Source: CBIHON01 sp966211965 (GTDB taxonomy: Bacteria > Pseudomonadota > Gammaproteobacteria > Burkholderiales > Burkholderiaceae_D). From it: a DNA stretch of 64,000 nt. The notes under the pieces were generated by a model, which had not been told where the DNA came from, searched no databases, and was given only the letters and a program-made list of their open reading frames with translations. The stretch spans positions 62,001 through 126,000 of the forward strand of contig CBIHON010000009.1 in NCBI GenBank assembly GCA_966211965.1, read 5' to 3'. The translations under genes were made by a program, and so were the position numbers. Shown here piece after piece: positions 16,818 to 24,179 of the stretch. Every line of letters starts with the position of its first letter. Position 1 is the stretch's first letter.

Positions 16818-17869
16818 CAGTTGAAATCTCCCAACTTGAGCGTGCTGCCCTTTTCGATTTTTACGGCGCAAGTCCGCCCCAGCACTTGATCGAACAACGC
16901 CGGCGCCAAGCCGGTGCCGGGGCGGCGCAAGCCTATGTTTTCCGCATTCAGGATCTCGCCCGGCCCGATGTCGGCCAGCGCGACGATGCTGCGTCGGGCC
17001 AGCTTGCGCATTGCCCGCTCCGCTTCGGTCGGCCGGACCTGGGCGCTGCCCAGCATCACATGCGCATTGCGGATCGAGTCAATCCATTCCTTGGCCCCTT
17101 CCGGATCTTCCGAAAACCAGTGATCGGGTCCGGGCAGGTCGTGGCTGAGCGTGAAATGCTTTTCAAATACCTTGGCGCCCATCGCGACCGCCAGCGATGA
17201 AGCAAGCGGCCCTTGCGTGTGATCGGAAAAGCCCATCACGACACTGCGAAATGCCTGCGCAAGCGTCGTCAGTTTCAGCAGGTTGACGTCCTTTGGCGGC
17301 GTCGGATACTGAGAGGTGCACAGCAACAAAATGGTGGGATGTCCATCCAACGCACCGACCGCTTCCAAGCCCTGATGCACCTCGGCCAGATCCGACATAC
17401 CGCAAGACACCAGCATCGGCAATCGCGCGCTGGCGTAATCACGCAGCAGCGGCAGGTTGGTGAAATCGTCGGAGCCGACCTTCACCGCCGGTACGCCGAG
17501 TTCCAGCAAGAGATCGAGATCCGAACGGTTTTGCGGCGTCGACAGGAACAGGATGCCAAGCTCGTCGCACAGCTTCTTGATCGCGAGCCAGTCGCTTCTT
17601 GAGAACTCATAGCGCCGGAACATTTCCAGCATCGATTCCGTCACTTCGCGTCCTTGCGAACGATAGGTGAACATCAGATTCGGATCGCCGACAAATTCCT
17701 CGGCCTTGAAGGTTTGGAACTTCACCGCATCGGCGCCCAGTTTTTTTGCGATGCGGATCATTTCAAGGGCTTTGTCGAGTTCACCGTTATGATTGATCCC
17801 GGCTTCAAGGATCACCAGCGGCGGCTGCCCGTCGCCGGCCAGGGTGCTGCCGATTTTGATTTGTGCCAT
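16817..17869 (-). CDS. Nonulosonic acid synthase, NeuB family (PseI/LegI-like)
   Basis: This condenses phosphoenolpyruvate with a six-carbon amino sugar to give a nine-carbon nonulosonic acid. It has the TIM-barrel NeuB domain (EAGINHNGELDKALEMI, then GADAVKFQTFKAE, LFLSTPQ, GFSDHTQG and KHFTLSHDLPGPDHW) and a C-terminal antifreeze-like SAF domain from about residue 290 (RSIVALADIGPGEIL). Length 350 is normal. The EAGINHNG and KFQTFKAE wording is closer to NeuB/LegI than to the AELSANHNG of Helicobacter PseI as remembered, while the neighbouring PseB and PseC point to pseudaminic acid. The exact sugar is therefore left open. It starts four bases after pseG. Confidence 0.88.
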   Translation of the reverse strand: MAQIKIGSTLAGDGQPPLVILEAGINHNGELDKALEMIRIAKKLGADAVKFQTFKAEEFVGDPNLMFTYRSQGREVTESMLEMFRRYEFSRSDWLAIKKLCDELGILFLSTPQNRSDLDLLLELGVPAVKVGSDDFTNLPLLRDYASARLPMLVSCGMSDLAEVHQGLEAVGALDGHPTILLLCTSQYPTPPKDVNLLKLTTLAQAFRSVVMGFSDHTQGPLASSLAVAMGAKVFEKHFTLSHDLPGPDHWFSEDPEGAKEWIDSIRNAHVMLGSAQVRPTEAERAMRKLARRSIVALADIGPGEILNAENIGLRRPGTGLAPALFDQVLGRTCAVKIEKGSTLKLGDFN

Positions 17870-17873
17870 ATGT

Positions 17874-18923
17874 TTATTCTTGAGGTTCGAATTGATCCAT
17901 GGCTTCCACTACCCGCGACCGCCCTTTGCCATCCACCAGTACGAGGCATTGCTGCTCCATGCCTCGCAATTGTTCCGCCGTGAGCGACTCGATGCCATGG
18001 CAGTAACTCTCGGCAGTCAGCTTGTCGAACCAGCCCAGGCTGACACTCGCGCCGAATTCCGCGACCGCAGCGGTCAACGCGGCCTGATTGTCCGCCAATA
18101 TCGACACCAGGGCCGGCAATCCAAGGCAGCATCTTTCCCACGTCGTCGTGCCGCCGGCACCAAGCGCCAGATCGGCTTGCGCCATCAATTGCGCCATATT
18201 GCTTACCTGGCAGTGGTAGTTCGCATCCGGCATGCCATCGCAGAGTTGTTTGATCCGTTCCCGATGCGGATTCGAACTGCCGACTACGACATCGATGGCG
18301 AGCCCAGGACGATTGAGTTGCCGGATGCCTTCGAGCGCCTTGGCTGTTTCATTGGTCGGATCGCTGCCGCCGAAAAACACCAGCACGCGCCGCAGCGTAC
18401 CGTCGCGCCGCCGCAACCTCGCCCGTTCCAGCATGAACTCCGGCCGCAATAATGCGTAGTCCGGTCCTAGCAATAGACGGCATTGCGACGGAACGAGACC
18501 AAGGTAGCGCCGGGCCATCTCTGCACAATAATTTTGGTCCAGCAATACGTCGCAATCATGCGCGCGATCGGCAAGGTCGTCAATTGCCAGCACCCTTGCG
18601 CAATAAGCGCGCGCCGCGATTTCCCATTGCCGGTCGAGGCGATAATGGTCGACGATCAGCCAGTCCACTGGAGCTTCTGCAAAAGCAGCCCTGCTCTGCT
18701 CCGCATCGAAACGCCAATCGAAGTCTGCTTGCTCCAGCCGCGGCAGGCGATGGACCAGGAAATCCTGCGCTTCGATCAACTCGCACAGATGGCCTTCCTG
18801 CTCTCTGCAAATAAATACGACCCGCGCACCTCGCTCGCGCAATGCCTCGGCAATCGCCAGGCAGCGCATGACATGCCCGGTGCCGATCGCCACCGCCGCA
18901 TCGGCTCGAATCGCGACGCGCAT
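17874..18923 (-). CDS. pseG: UDP-2,4-diacetamido-trideoxy-altropyranose hydrolase-like (PseG/SpsG)
   Basis: PseG removes UDP from the diacetamido sugar before the synthase step. The 349-residue protein has the GT-B-like PseG fold: an N-terminal RADAAVAIGTGHVMRC loop containing the conserved glycine-His, LIVDHYRLD, and in the C-terminal half VLVFFGGSDPTNETAK and LGAGGTTTWERCCLG. These are family hallmarks. It is not fused to a PseH acetyltransferase, which occurs in some bacteria. It starts by TGATG overlap with the methylase stop. Confidence 0.9.
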   Translation of the reverse strand: MRVAIRADAAVAIGTGHVMRCLAIAEALRERGARVVFICREQEGHLCELIEAQDFLVHRLPRLEQADFDWRFDAEQSRAAFAEAPVDWLIVDHYRLDRQWEIAARAYCARVLAIDDLADRAHDCDVLLDQNYCAEMARRYLGLVPSQCRLLLGPDYALLRPEFMLERARLRRRDGTLRRVLVFFGGSDPTNETAKALEGIRQLNRPGLAIDVVVGSSNPHRERIKQLCDGMPDANYHCQVSNMAQLMAQADLALGAGGTTTWERCCLGLPALVSILADNQAALTAAVAEFGASVSLGWFDKLTAESYCHGIESLTAEQLRGMEQQCLVLVDGKGRSRVVEAMDQFEPQE

Positions 18924-19552
18924 CAGCCGCCGATCTTTTCCAGCAGGAACCAGGTCAAGTCGTCCTGCGGAAAATTGACGTCGCGATGGTAGGCGAATCC
19001 GTAGTCGAGCAGTTGCAAGTCAGGATAACGATCCAGCATTTCCCCGGCAAAATCGCGCTTGAACAATTTCTCTTTATTGCCGCGGTACAGGACTTCGACC
19101 GGGGAAGGATTGTAGTATTCGGCGATGCAGATATAGCGCTTGCTGCTCTGGTACAGGCGTTCGTATACATCGGGCAAACTGTCCGGGTTGATGTGAATCA
19201 GGACGCCCTTGATCAGCGCCAAGTCGCGTTCGCCATCCGGCTGAAAGTCGAGTATCGATTGCGGGTAGACTTTTATGCCGCCCAGTTTTTCCAGCGCTTC
19301 CGCCGCCTTGCGATTGATCTCGATGGCCGCCAGTTCAATGCCCGGCAACAGCGCCCGCAATGCAACCAGGTTCAGGCCGATGTTCGCGCCGAATTCGATC
19401 GCCGAACGTATGGTTTGCGCGCGGCTCAATATGCGGCTCAGAAAAGCGAGATTCGAGGCATGCGCTTCCGTGCCCTGGTTGCGGCCGATGTATTCATCGC
19501 CGAAGCTGCCTGCCCAGAATTTTTCCTGCTCGGTTTTGAATGCGGATGTCAT
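18923..19552 (-). CDS. Pseudaminic acid biosynthesis-associated methylase
   Basis: The 209-residue protein matches the small methyltransferase family found only in pseudaminic acid clusters. The N-terminus has QEKFWAGSFGDEYIGRN, the SAM segment is AIEFGANIGLNLVALR near residue 51, and GVLIHINPDSL and YICIAEYYNPSPVEV follow. It lies between the cytidylyltransferase and pseG genes, five bases after the former. The family role is probably to methylate the nonulosonate or a precursor; this has not been proven to my knowledge. Confidence 0.88.
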   Translation of the reverse strand: MTSAFKTEQEKFWAGSFGDEYIGRNQGTEAHASNLAFLSRILSRAQTIRSAIEFGANIGLNLVALRALLPGIELAAIEINRKAAEALEKLGGIKVYPQSILDFQPDGERDLALIKGVLIHINPDSLPDVYERLYQSSKRYICIAEYYNPSPVEVLYRGNKEKLFKRDFAGEMLDRYPDLQLLDYGFAYHRDVNFPQDDLTWFLLEKIGG

Positions 19553-19557
19553 CCTGC

Positions 19558-20295
19558 TTATTCCCCCAACTTTTTTTGCCGCACATGTGAATTGATTTCA
19601 GGCCAGTCCGGGTGCGCTTCCAGCAAGGCCAAAATATCTTGCATATCGAATTCAGGCCTGGACGGATACAGCGCTTCGGTGATACGCCGCACCAGTTCGA
19701 AATCCTCCGGCGTATCCACCGTCCAGCGGTGGTGGCTTTGGTTTTCCGCACGCACCAAGTGGCCGATGCGGTAGCGTTCCGGACGGGTGTAAATGAATGG
19801 CGTGACGTGTTCGCGTTCCGGTTCGGCCAGCGCTTCGCAGTGCGCCTGCTCCAACACCTTGAAAGAAAACACTTCCGCCGCCATCCCGTAGGGATAGCTT
19901 TGGGTCAGCGCATTCGAAACATAGTCGTATTCCGCCTCGTGAGCGCGATAGAAGCGGATCGCGGCGTCGATCACTTCCGGATCGATCAAGGGACAATCCG
20001 AGGTGACGCGCACGATCACATCGGCCTGATGCGACTTCGCCGCTTCGTAATAGCGCGCCAGCACATCGTTTTCCGACCCGCGCGTGACTGGAACATTCAA
20101 GCGCCGGCACAACGCAACGATGGGCTCATCGGTATCGTTGATCGTGGTCGCAATGACGAAGGCATCGGCCAGCTTCACCCGGCGCAGACGTTCGACCAGA
20201 TACTCGATCAGGGTCTTGCCCAGGATTTGCTTCAACACCTTGCCCGGCAAGCGGGTGGAGGTCATCCGCGCCTGGACGATGATCACGGTTTTCAT
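19558..20295 (-). CDS. pseF: SpsF/PseF-type cytidylyltransferase
   Basis: This activates the free nonulosonic acid as the CMP-sugar. The N-terminal IVQARMTSTRLPGKVLKQI is the nucleotide-binding segment of the SpsF group, a relative of CMP-KDO synthetase, and VTSDCPLIDPEVID and YVSNA are further family marks. Length 245 is typical. The SpsF group replaces the NeuA-like PseF in some pathways, for example the sps genes of Bacillus. Its start overlaps the pseC stop as ATGA. Confidence 0.86.
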   Translation of the reverse strand: MKTVIIVQARMTSTRLPGKVLKQILGKTLIEYLVERLRRVKLADAFVIATTINDTDEPIVALCRRLNVPVTRGSENDVLARYYEAAKSHQADVIVRVTSDCPLIDPEVIDAAIRFYRAHEAEYDYVSNALTQSYPYGMAAEVFSFKVLEQAHCEALAEPEREHVTPFIYTRPERYRIGHLVRAENQSHHRWTVDTPEDFELVRRITEALYPSRPEFDMQDILALLEAHPDWPEINSHVRQKKLGE

Positions 20296-21449
20296 GCCAA
20301 TACCTCGCTAAGGGATGCCGCCACATGATCTTGTTCGGCCTCGGTCAATCCATAAAACAGCGGCAAGCTGATCGCCTCGCGGTAGTACTGCTCCGCCTGC
20401 GGGAAGTCGCCGGCCTTGAATCCCAGGTCCCGGTAATAAGGCTGGGTATGCACCGGGATGTAATGCAGGTTTACGCCGATGCCGCGCCCTCGCAGTGCTT
20501 CGAACACTTGGCGATGCGATTTGCCGATCGTCTCGAGCCGCAAGCGAATCACATATAAATGAAAGGCCGAGTACGAGTCGGGATGGCGGAATGGGATGCG
20601 TAACGGCAGCGCTTCCAGCAGCGTATCGTAGCGCCCCGCCAGATGCTGCCGCCGCGCGACGAACTCGTCGACGCGCTGCAATTGACTGCTGCCGAGCGCG
20701 GCCTGGATATCTGTCATTCGATAGTTGAAGCCTAAATCGATTTGCTGGTAGTACCAGGGGCCGTCCGGCGCGCGATCCATCTGTGCCGGATCACGCGTAA
20801 TGCCATGCGAGCGCAGCCGCAGCAACTTTTCATAAAGGTCCTTACGATTGGTCAGCACCATCCCGCCCTCTCCGGTGGTAACGATTTTTACCGGATGAAA
20901 ACTGAATACCGTCATGTCGGAAAAGTCGCACGAACCGACCGGACGATCCCGGTAGCGGCCGCCGATCGCGTGTGAAGCGTCTTCAATTACAGTGATCCCG
21001 TAGCGTTTGGCAAGTTCGCCTATGCGCGCCATGTCGCATGATTGGCCGGCAAATTGCACGGGAATCAGGACTTTGGGCAAAGCACCCTGCTGTTCTGCGC
21101 ACAGCAATTTCTTTTCCAGCGCCTCGACGCTCAGGTTATAGGTTTGCGGATCGATGTCGACGAAATCCGGCCTTGCGCCGCAATACAAGGCGCAGTTGGC
21201 CGAGGCGACGAAGGTGTTGGGGGAAGTCCAAAGCACATCGCCGGCTTTCAAGCCCGCCGCCAGACAGGCAATGTGCAGCGCCGCGGTGGCATTGCTGACC
21301 GCCACCGCATATTGCGCGCCGCAATAACGCGCAACCTCTTGCTCAAACTGCTCGATCGCCGGTCCTTGCGTCAGCCAGTCGGAGCGCAACACCTCTACGA
21401 CCGCGCGAATGTCTTCGTCGTTGATTTCCTGGCGGCCATAGGGAATCAT
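20292..21449 (-). CDS. pseC: UDP-4-amino-4,6-dideoxy-N-acetyl-altrosamine transaminase
   Basis: PseC transfers an amino group from glutamate to the 4-keto sugar made by PseB, with PLP as cofactor. The protein is a DegT-family enzyme of 385 residues with SNATAALHIACLAAGL, IEDASHAIGG (PLP-binding Asp) and SFHPVKIVTTGEGGMV, whose Lys near residue 184 binds PLP. GFNYRMTDIQAALG and INLHYIPVH-like GVNLHYIPVHTQPYY are typical of PseC. The start overlaps the pseB stop as ATGA, so the two steps are translationally coupled. Confidence 0.93.
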   Translation of the reverse strand: MIPYGRQEINDEDIRAVVEVLRSDWLTQGPAIEQFEQEVARYCGAQYAVAVSNATAALHIACLAAGLKAGDVLWTSPNTFVASANCALYCGARPDFVDIDPQTYNLSVEALEKKLLCAEQQGALPKVLIPVQFAGQSCDMARIGELAKRYGITVIEDASHAIGGRYRDRPVGSCDFSDMTVFSFHPVKIVTTGEGGMVLTNRKDLYEKLLRLRSHGITRDPAQMDRAPDGPWYYQQIDLGFNYRMTDIQAALGSSQLQRVDEFVARRQHLAGRYDTLLEALPLRIPFRHPDSYSAFHLYVIRLRLETIGKSHRQVFEALRGRGIGVNLHYIPVHTQPYYRDLGFKAGDFPQAEQYYREAISLPLFYGLTEAEQDHVAASLSEVLA

Positions 21450-22444
21450 GATTCAACGATCTTGTCGAGTTCCCGCAAGGCTTCCAGCGTCAAGAAATTG
21501 GGGTTGGTGCCAGAACTGTATTCGAACCCCTCGCCGACCGGCTTGCCTACTTCGCCGATGGCATTGACTTTATAGTCGGATTGCACGGTAAAGGTGATGG
21601 CGGGACAGATCACGTAATGGTCATGGAATTCCAGCGTCTGGTGCGCGTTGTCTACCGGGCACATGATTTCATGCAGTTTCTCGCCGGGCCGGATGCCGAT
21701 GATTTTGGTCGGCAAATCCGGCGCCATCGCCGCAGCAAGATCGGTCATGTGCGCGGACGGAATTTTCGGGACAAAAATCTCGCCGCCATGCATGCGCTCG
21801 AAACTCTTGAACACCAGGTCCACGCCGTCTTGCAGCGAGATCCAGAAGCGCGTCATGCGCGCATCGGTGATCGGCAATTCAGTGGCGCCATCGGCAATCA
21901 GCTTGCGGAAATAAGGAACGACCGAACCGCGCGATCCCACCACGTTGCCGTAACGCACTACGCTGAACCGGATTTGATGCCCGCCGGCGATATTATTTGC
22001 AGCGACGAACAGCTTGTCGGACACCAGCTTGGTCGCTCCATATAAGTTGATCGGGTTGGCCGCCTTGTCGGTCGAAAGCGCGATCACTTTCTGGACATTG
22101 TTTTCAATCGCGGCATTGATGACGTTTTCCGCACCCTGGATATTGGTCTTGATGCATTCCATCGGGTTGTATTCTGCTGCCGGCACCTGCTTCAACGCGG
22201 CCGCGTGCACCACAAAATCGACCCCGCGCATCGCCTGCTTCAGACGCTGGCCGTCGCGTACATCGCCGAGAAAATAACGCATCGCCGGCGCGTCGAACAT
22301 CTGCTGCATCTCGAATTGCTTCAGTTCGTCCCGGGAAAAAACGATCAGCCGGCGCGGCTTGTAGCGCGCCAGCATGGTCTTGATAAATTTTTTGCCGAAA
22401 GAACCGGTGCCGCCTGTTATTAATATCGATTTATCATTGAACAT
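21446..22444 (-). CDS. pseB: UDP-N-acetylglucosamine 4,6-dehydratase (inverting)
   Basis: PseB catalyses the first committed step to pseudaminic acid, dehydrating and epimerising UDP-GlcNAc. It is an extended SDR with ILITGGTGSFGKKF at the N-terminus, AAALKQVPAAEYNP, STDKAANPINLYGATK (with the active-site Asp-Lys and Tyr-Lys) and VVRYGNVVGSRGSVVP, all characteristic of PseB/FlaA1. Length 332 is normal. The ATG at 22444 was chosen over a GTG three codons upstream because AGGTGA sits at a good distance before it. It is the first gene of the minus-strand glycan block, divergent from the second flaG. Confidence 0.94.
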   Translation of the reverse strand: MFNDKSILITGGTGSFGKKFIKTMLARYKPRRLIVFSRDELKQFEMQQMFDAPAMRYFLGDVRDGQRLKQAMRGVDFVVHAAALKQVPAAEYNPMECIKTNIQGAENVINAAIENNVQKVIALSTDKAANPINLYGATKLVSDKLFVAANNIAGGHQIRFSVVRYGNVVGSRGSVVPYFRKLIADGATELPITDARMTRFWISLQDGVDLVFKSFERMHGGEIFVPKIPSAHMTDLAAAMAPDLPTKIIGIRPGEKLHEIMCPVDNAHQTLEFHDHYVICPAITFTVQSDYKVNAIGEVGKPVGEGFEYSSGTNPNFLTLEALRELDKIVES

Positions 22445-22495
22445 GGCATTCACCTAAGGAAACTAAACCCAACGATCAAACATATCCTGCAGCTT

Positions 22496-22523
22496 TTTAT
22501 GCCAAAGGGCAATAACCGGGCAA
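22496..22523 (-). promoter_or_regulatory. Possible sigma-70 promoter for the pse/glycan operon
   Basis: Read on the minus strand, TTGCCC and CATAAA are separated by 16 bases, about 50 bases before the pseB start. The match to consensus is fair and it is the best candidate in the region, but such matches arise easily by chance. Confidence 0.3.
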
Positions 22524-22543
22524 AATAAAACTTGTCTTAAGTC

Positions 22544-22570
22544 TAAACTTTTTCCAGTCTTGTCCGATAT
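22544..22570 (+). promoter_or_regulatory. Sigma-28 (FliA) promoter upstream of flaG copy 2
   Basis: TAAACTTT and TCCGATAT are separated by 11 bases. The FliA consensus is TAAAGTTT-N11-GCCGATAA, so 13 of 16 positions match with exact spacing. It points towards flaG copy 2 and fliS and would make them late flagellar genes. Confidence 0.75.
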
Positions 22571-22775
22571 AAACAATAACGGTGGTTTGTAAGCCTTGTT
22601 CTCACGATTGCAAAAAGAATTGTGTGCAGACGACGGAAGGGTGATTGCAAACCCACGTTATCGTCGAGAAAAGCCCCGGCGTAAAGTCCGGCAAATTCAT
22701 TCAACAGGCTTGGTCAAACCTGTTTTATCCCGAGCGGCATTGTTGCACGGGCTCATCCCTTATGGGGAGGACAAC

Positions 22776-23150
22776 ATGGATATCCGTTCGATAAGCAATC
22801 CAGTGCAGCCTGCGGCGGCACCCAGCGATAGAAATGCAGCGGTCTCAGAAGCGACTGCCTCGGCCAAAACAATCGCCGCGCCAGTCGAAACCATCGCAGC
22901 GATTCAGCAACCGGCAGCCATTCCCGCCATGGCGCAAGTTACGCAGGCAGTGAAAACCATCAACAAGGCCATGCAGAAAATGGCGCAAGGCCTTGAATTC
23001 TCGGTCGACACGGATAGCCATCGCACCATCGTGAAAGTAGTGGATCAGGAAACAAAAGAGATCATCCGCCAAATTCCCACGGAGGAAACTCTCGAGATCG
23101 CGAAAGCGCTCGACCAGGCGCAAGGCTTGTTAATCAAGCAGAAAGCCTAG
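22776..23150 (+). CDS. flaG: FlaG family protein (copy 2)
   Basis: This is a second 124-residue FlaG protein. The N-terminal 60 residues are Ala/Pro-rich. The conserved domain follows with VDTDSHRTIVKVVDQETKEIIRQIP and ends in GLLIKQKA, parallel to the GLIIRQKA end of copy 1. GGGGAGG lies eight bases before the ATG, which fixes the start. A sigma-28 promoter lies about 230 bases upstream, and another follows before fliS. Having two intact flaG genes on either side of the glycan block suggests an old duplication. Confidence 0.9.
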   Translation: MDIRSISNPVQPAAAPSDRNAAVSEATASAKTIAAPVETIAAIQQPAAIPAMAQVTQAVKTINKAMQKMAQGLEFSVDTDSHRTIVKVVDQETKEIIRQIPTEETLEIAKALDQAQGLLIKQKA

Positions 23151-23199
23151 AGCCAGCTCCAGAAGCAAGCGCAAGCGAATAGGCGCGTAAATCACCTTC

Positions 23200-23226
23200 T
23201 AAAGTTCGAATTAGAGCAGCCGATAA
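23200..23226 (+). promoter_or_regulatory. Sigma-28 (FliA) promoter upstream of fliS
   Basis: TAAAGTTC, an 11-base spacer and GCCGATAA give 15 of 16 matches to the FliA consensus. It lies about 130 bases before the fliS start and directs fliS, fliT copy 2 and probably the genes downstream. Confidence 0.88.
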
Positions 23227-23355
23227 CAAAGTACATTGTGGTCTTTCCGTGGCAGACGCCGGCTTGGCATGGATCTAAGGGCACCGCCGAAAACCGCGAT
23301 CGACAAAATGGCAAATCCGTAAGCTGTTCAAAAGCGAATAAAGAGGAGAAACTAC

Positions 23356-23829
23356 ATGTTCGGATCGCCGCAAAGTGGAGCAAACGCTTATGCCAAAGTT
23401 GGCATCGAGACCGGCGTCAGCGCTGCAAGCCCCCACAAACTTATCGTGATGCTTTTCGAGGGCGCCATGGTCGCCGTGACTACTGCGCTGCAACATATGA
23501 AAGCCGGAAACATCCCCGGCAAAGGCCAGTCCATTTCGAAAGCGATCATGATCATTGACGGCGGTTTGCGCGCCAGCCTGGATAAAAAAGAAGGCGGCGA
23601 AATAGCCATGAATCTTGACGCCCTGTACGAATACATGAGTAATCGACTGCTGGTTGCCAATCTCAAGAACCAACCGGAATTACTGGAAGAAGTTTACCGC
23701 TTGCTCAAGGACTTGAGCGAAGCATGGGACGCCATCGGCACCGCCAGTCCGGCGCCGGTAACGGAGCCGCCGCGAGCTCCGGTGTATGATGCGCTTGCCC
23801 CGCACACCTCCCGCTTAGTGAAGGCTTGA
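23356..23829 (+). CDS. fliS: Flagellin export chaperone FliS
   Basis: FliS is a four-helix chaperone that holds flagellin monomers before export. The N-terminus contains YAKVGIETGVSAASPHKLIVMLFEGA, whose later part is the FliS signature, and IDGGLRASLDKKEGGEIAMNLDALYEYM matches the next helices. At 157 residues it is slightly long because of a Pro-rich tail. GAGGAG lies eight bases before the ATG. It is the only fliS in the window and lies 19 kb from fliD, although fliD and fliS usually adjoin. Confidence 0.94.
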   Translation: MFGSPQSGANAYAKVGIETGVSAASPHKLIVMLFEGAMVAVTTALQHMKAGNIPGKGQSISKAIMIIDGGLRASLDKKEGGEIAMNLDALYEYMSNRLLVANLKNQPELLEEVYRLLKDLSEAWDAIGTASPAPVTEPPRAPVYDALAPHTSRLVKA

Positions 23830-23835
23830 CCCAAA

Positions 23836-24171
23836 ATGAATAGCCAGGAAGTCATCTCGCTGTACGAAGCCATATCGGACATCTCCGGCCAGATGCTTGC
23901 GGCGGCTCGCAGCGGCGACTGGAAACGGCTCACTGAATTGGAGTCCCGCTGTTCCGGCCATGTCGATGCGCTCGCGCGTGGAGAACCGCACATGGCTCTG
24001 CCAAGCTTGGACCGTGATCGCAAGGTCAAGATCATCCGGAAAATACTGGAAAACGACCGCGAAATCCGTACCATCACCGAACCCTGGATGACGCAGCTGT
24101 CGATGCTAACGAATAGCAGCGGCGCCGAGCGCAAGCTTTCCAAGGCCTACAGCGCCAATCAGCCGGGCTAG
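23836..24171 (+). CDS. fliT: FliT-like export chaperone (copy 2)
   Basis: This 111-residue helical protein starts six bases after fliS, the standard fliT position. It resembles the copy at 4305: both share an N-terminal Y-E helix with GQML or QQML, a W-x-R-L element (WKRLTELE against WERLVELE), a TEPWM or TESWM segment and the KAY tail. The similarity supports paralogy between the two. Which copy serves FliD cannot be told. Confidence 0.83.
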   Translation: MNSQEVISLYEAISDISGQMLAAARSGDWKRLTELESRCSGHVDALARGEPHMALPSLDRDRKVKIIRKILENDREIRTITEPWMTQLSMLTNSSGAERKLSKAYSANQPG

Positions 24172-24179
24172 GCGTCGTC

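Larger units (their letters stand above)
22445..22775. other. Divergent promoter region between pseB and flaG copy 2
   Basis: This 331-base region holds no convincing gene. On the minus strand it should carry the promoter of the glycan block. On the plus strand it carries a sigma-28 site and then about 200 bases of leader before flaG copy 2. An open frame extends the flaG frame upstream to 22596, but it has no ribosome site and no FlaG similarity. Confidence 0.7.

Noticed and set aside
4667..22444. Glycan block as a recent mobile island with attachment sites
   Set aside because: No integrase, transposase, tRNA or direct-repeat ends were seen, and base use does not differ strikingly by eye. 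Acquisition remains possible but is not supported directly.
22596..22775. 60-codon N-terminal extension of flaG copy 2
   Set aside because: It has no ribosome site and no FlaG similarity, whereas GGGGAGG before the ATG at 22776 gives a product of the same length as copy 1.
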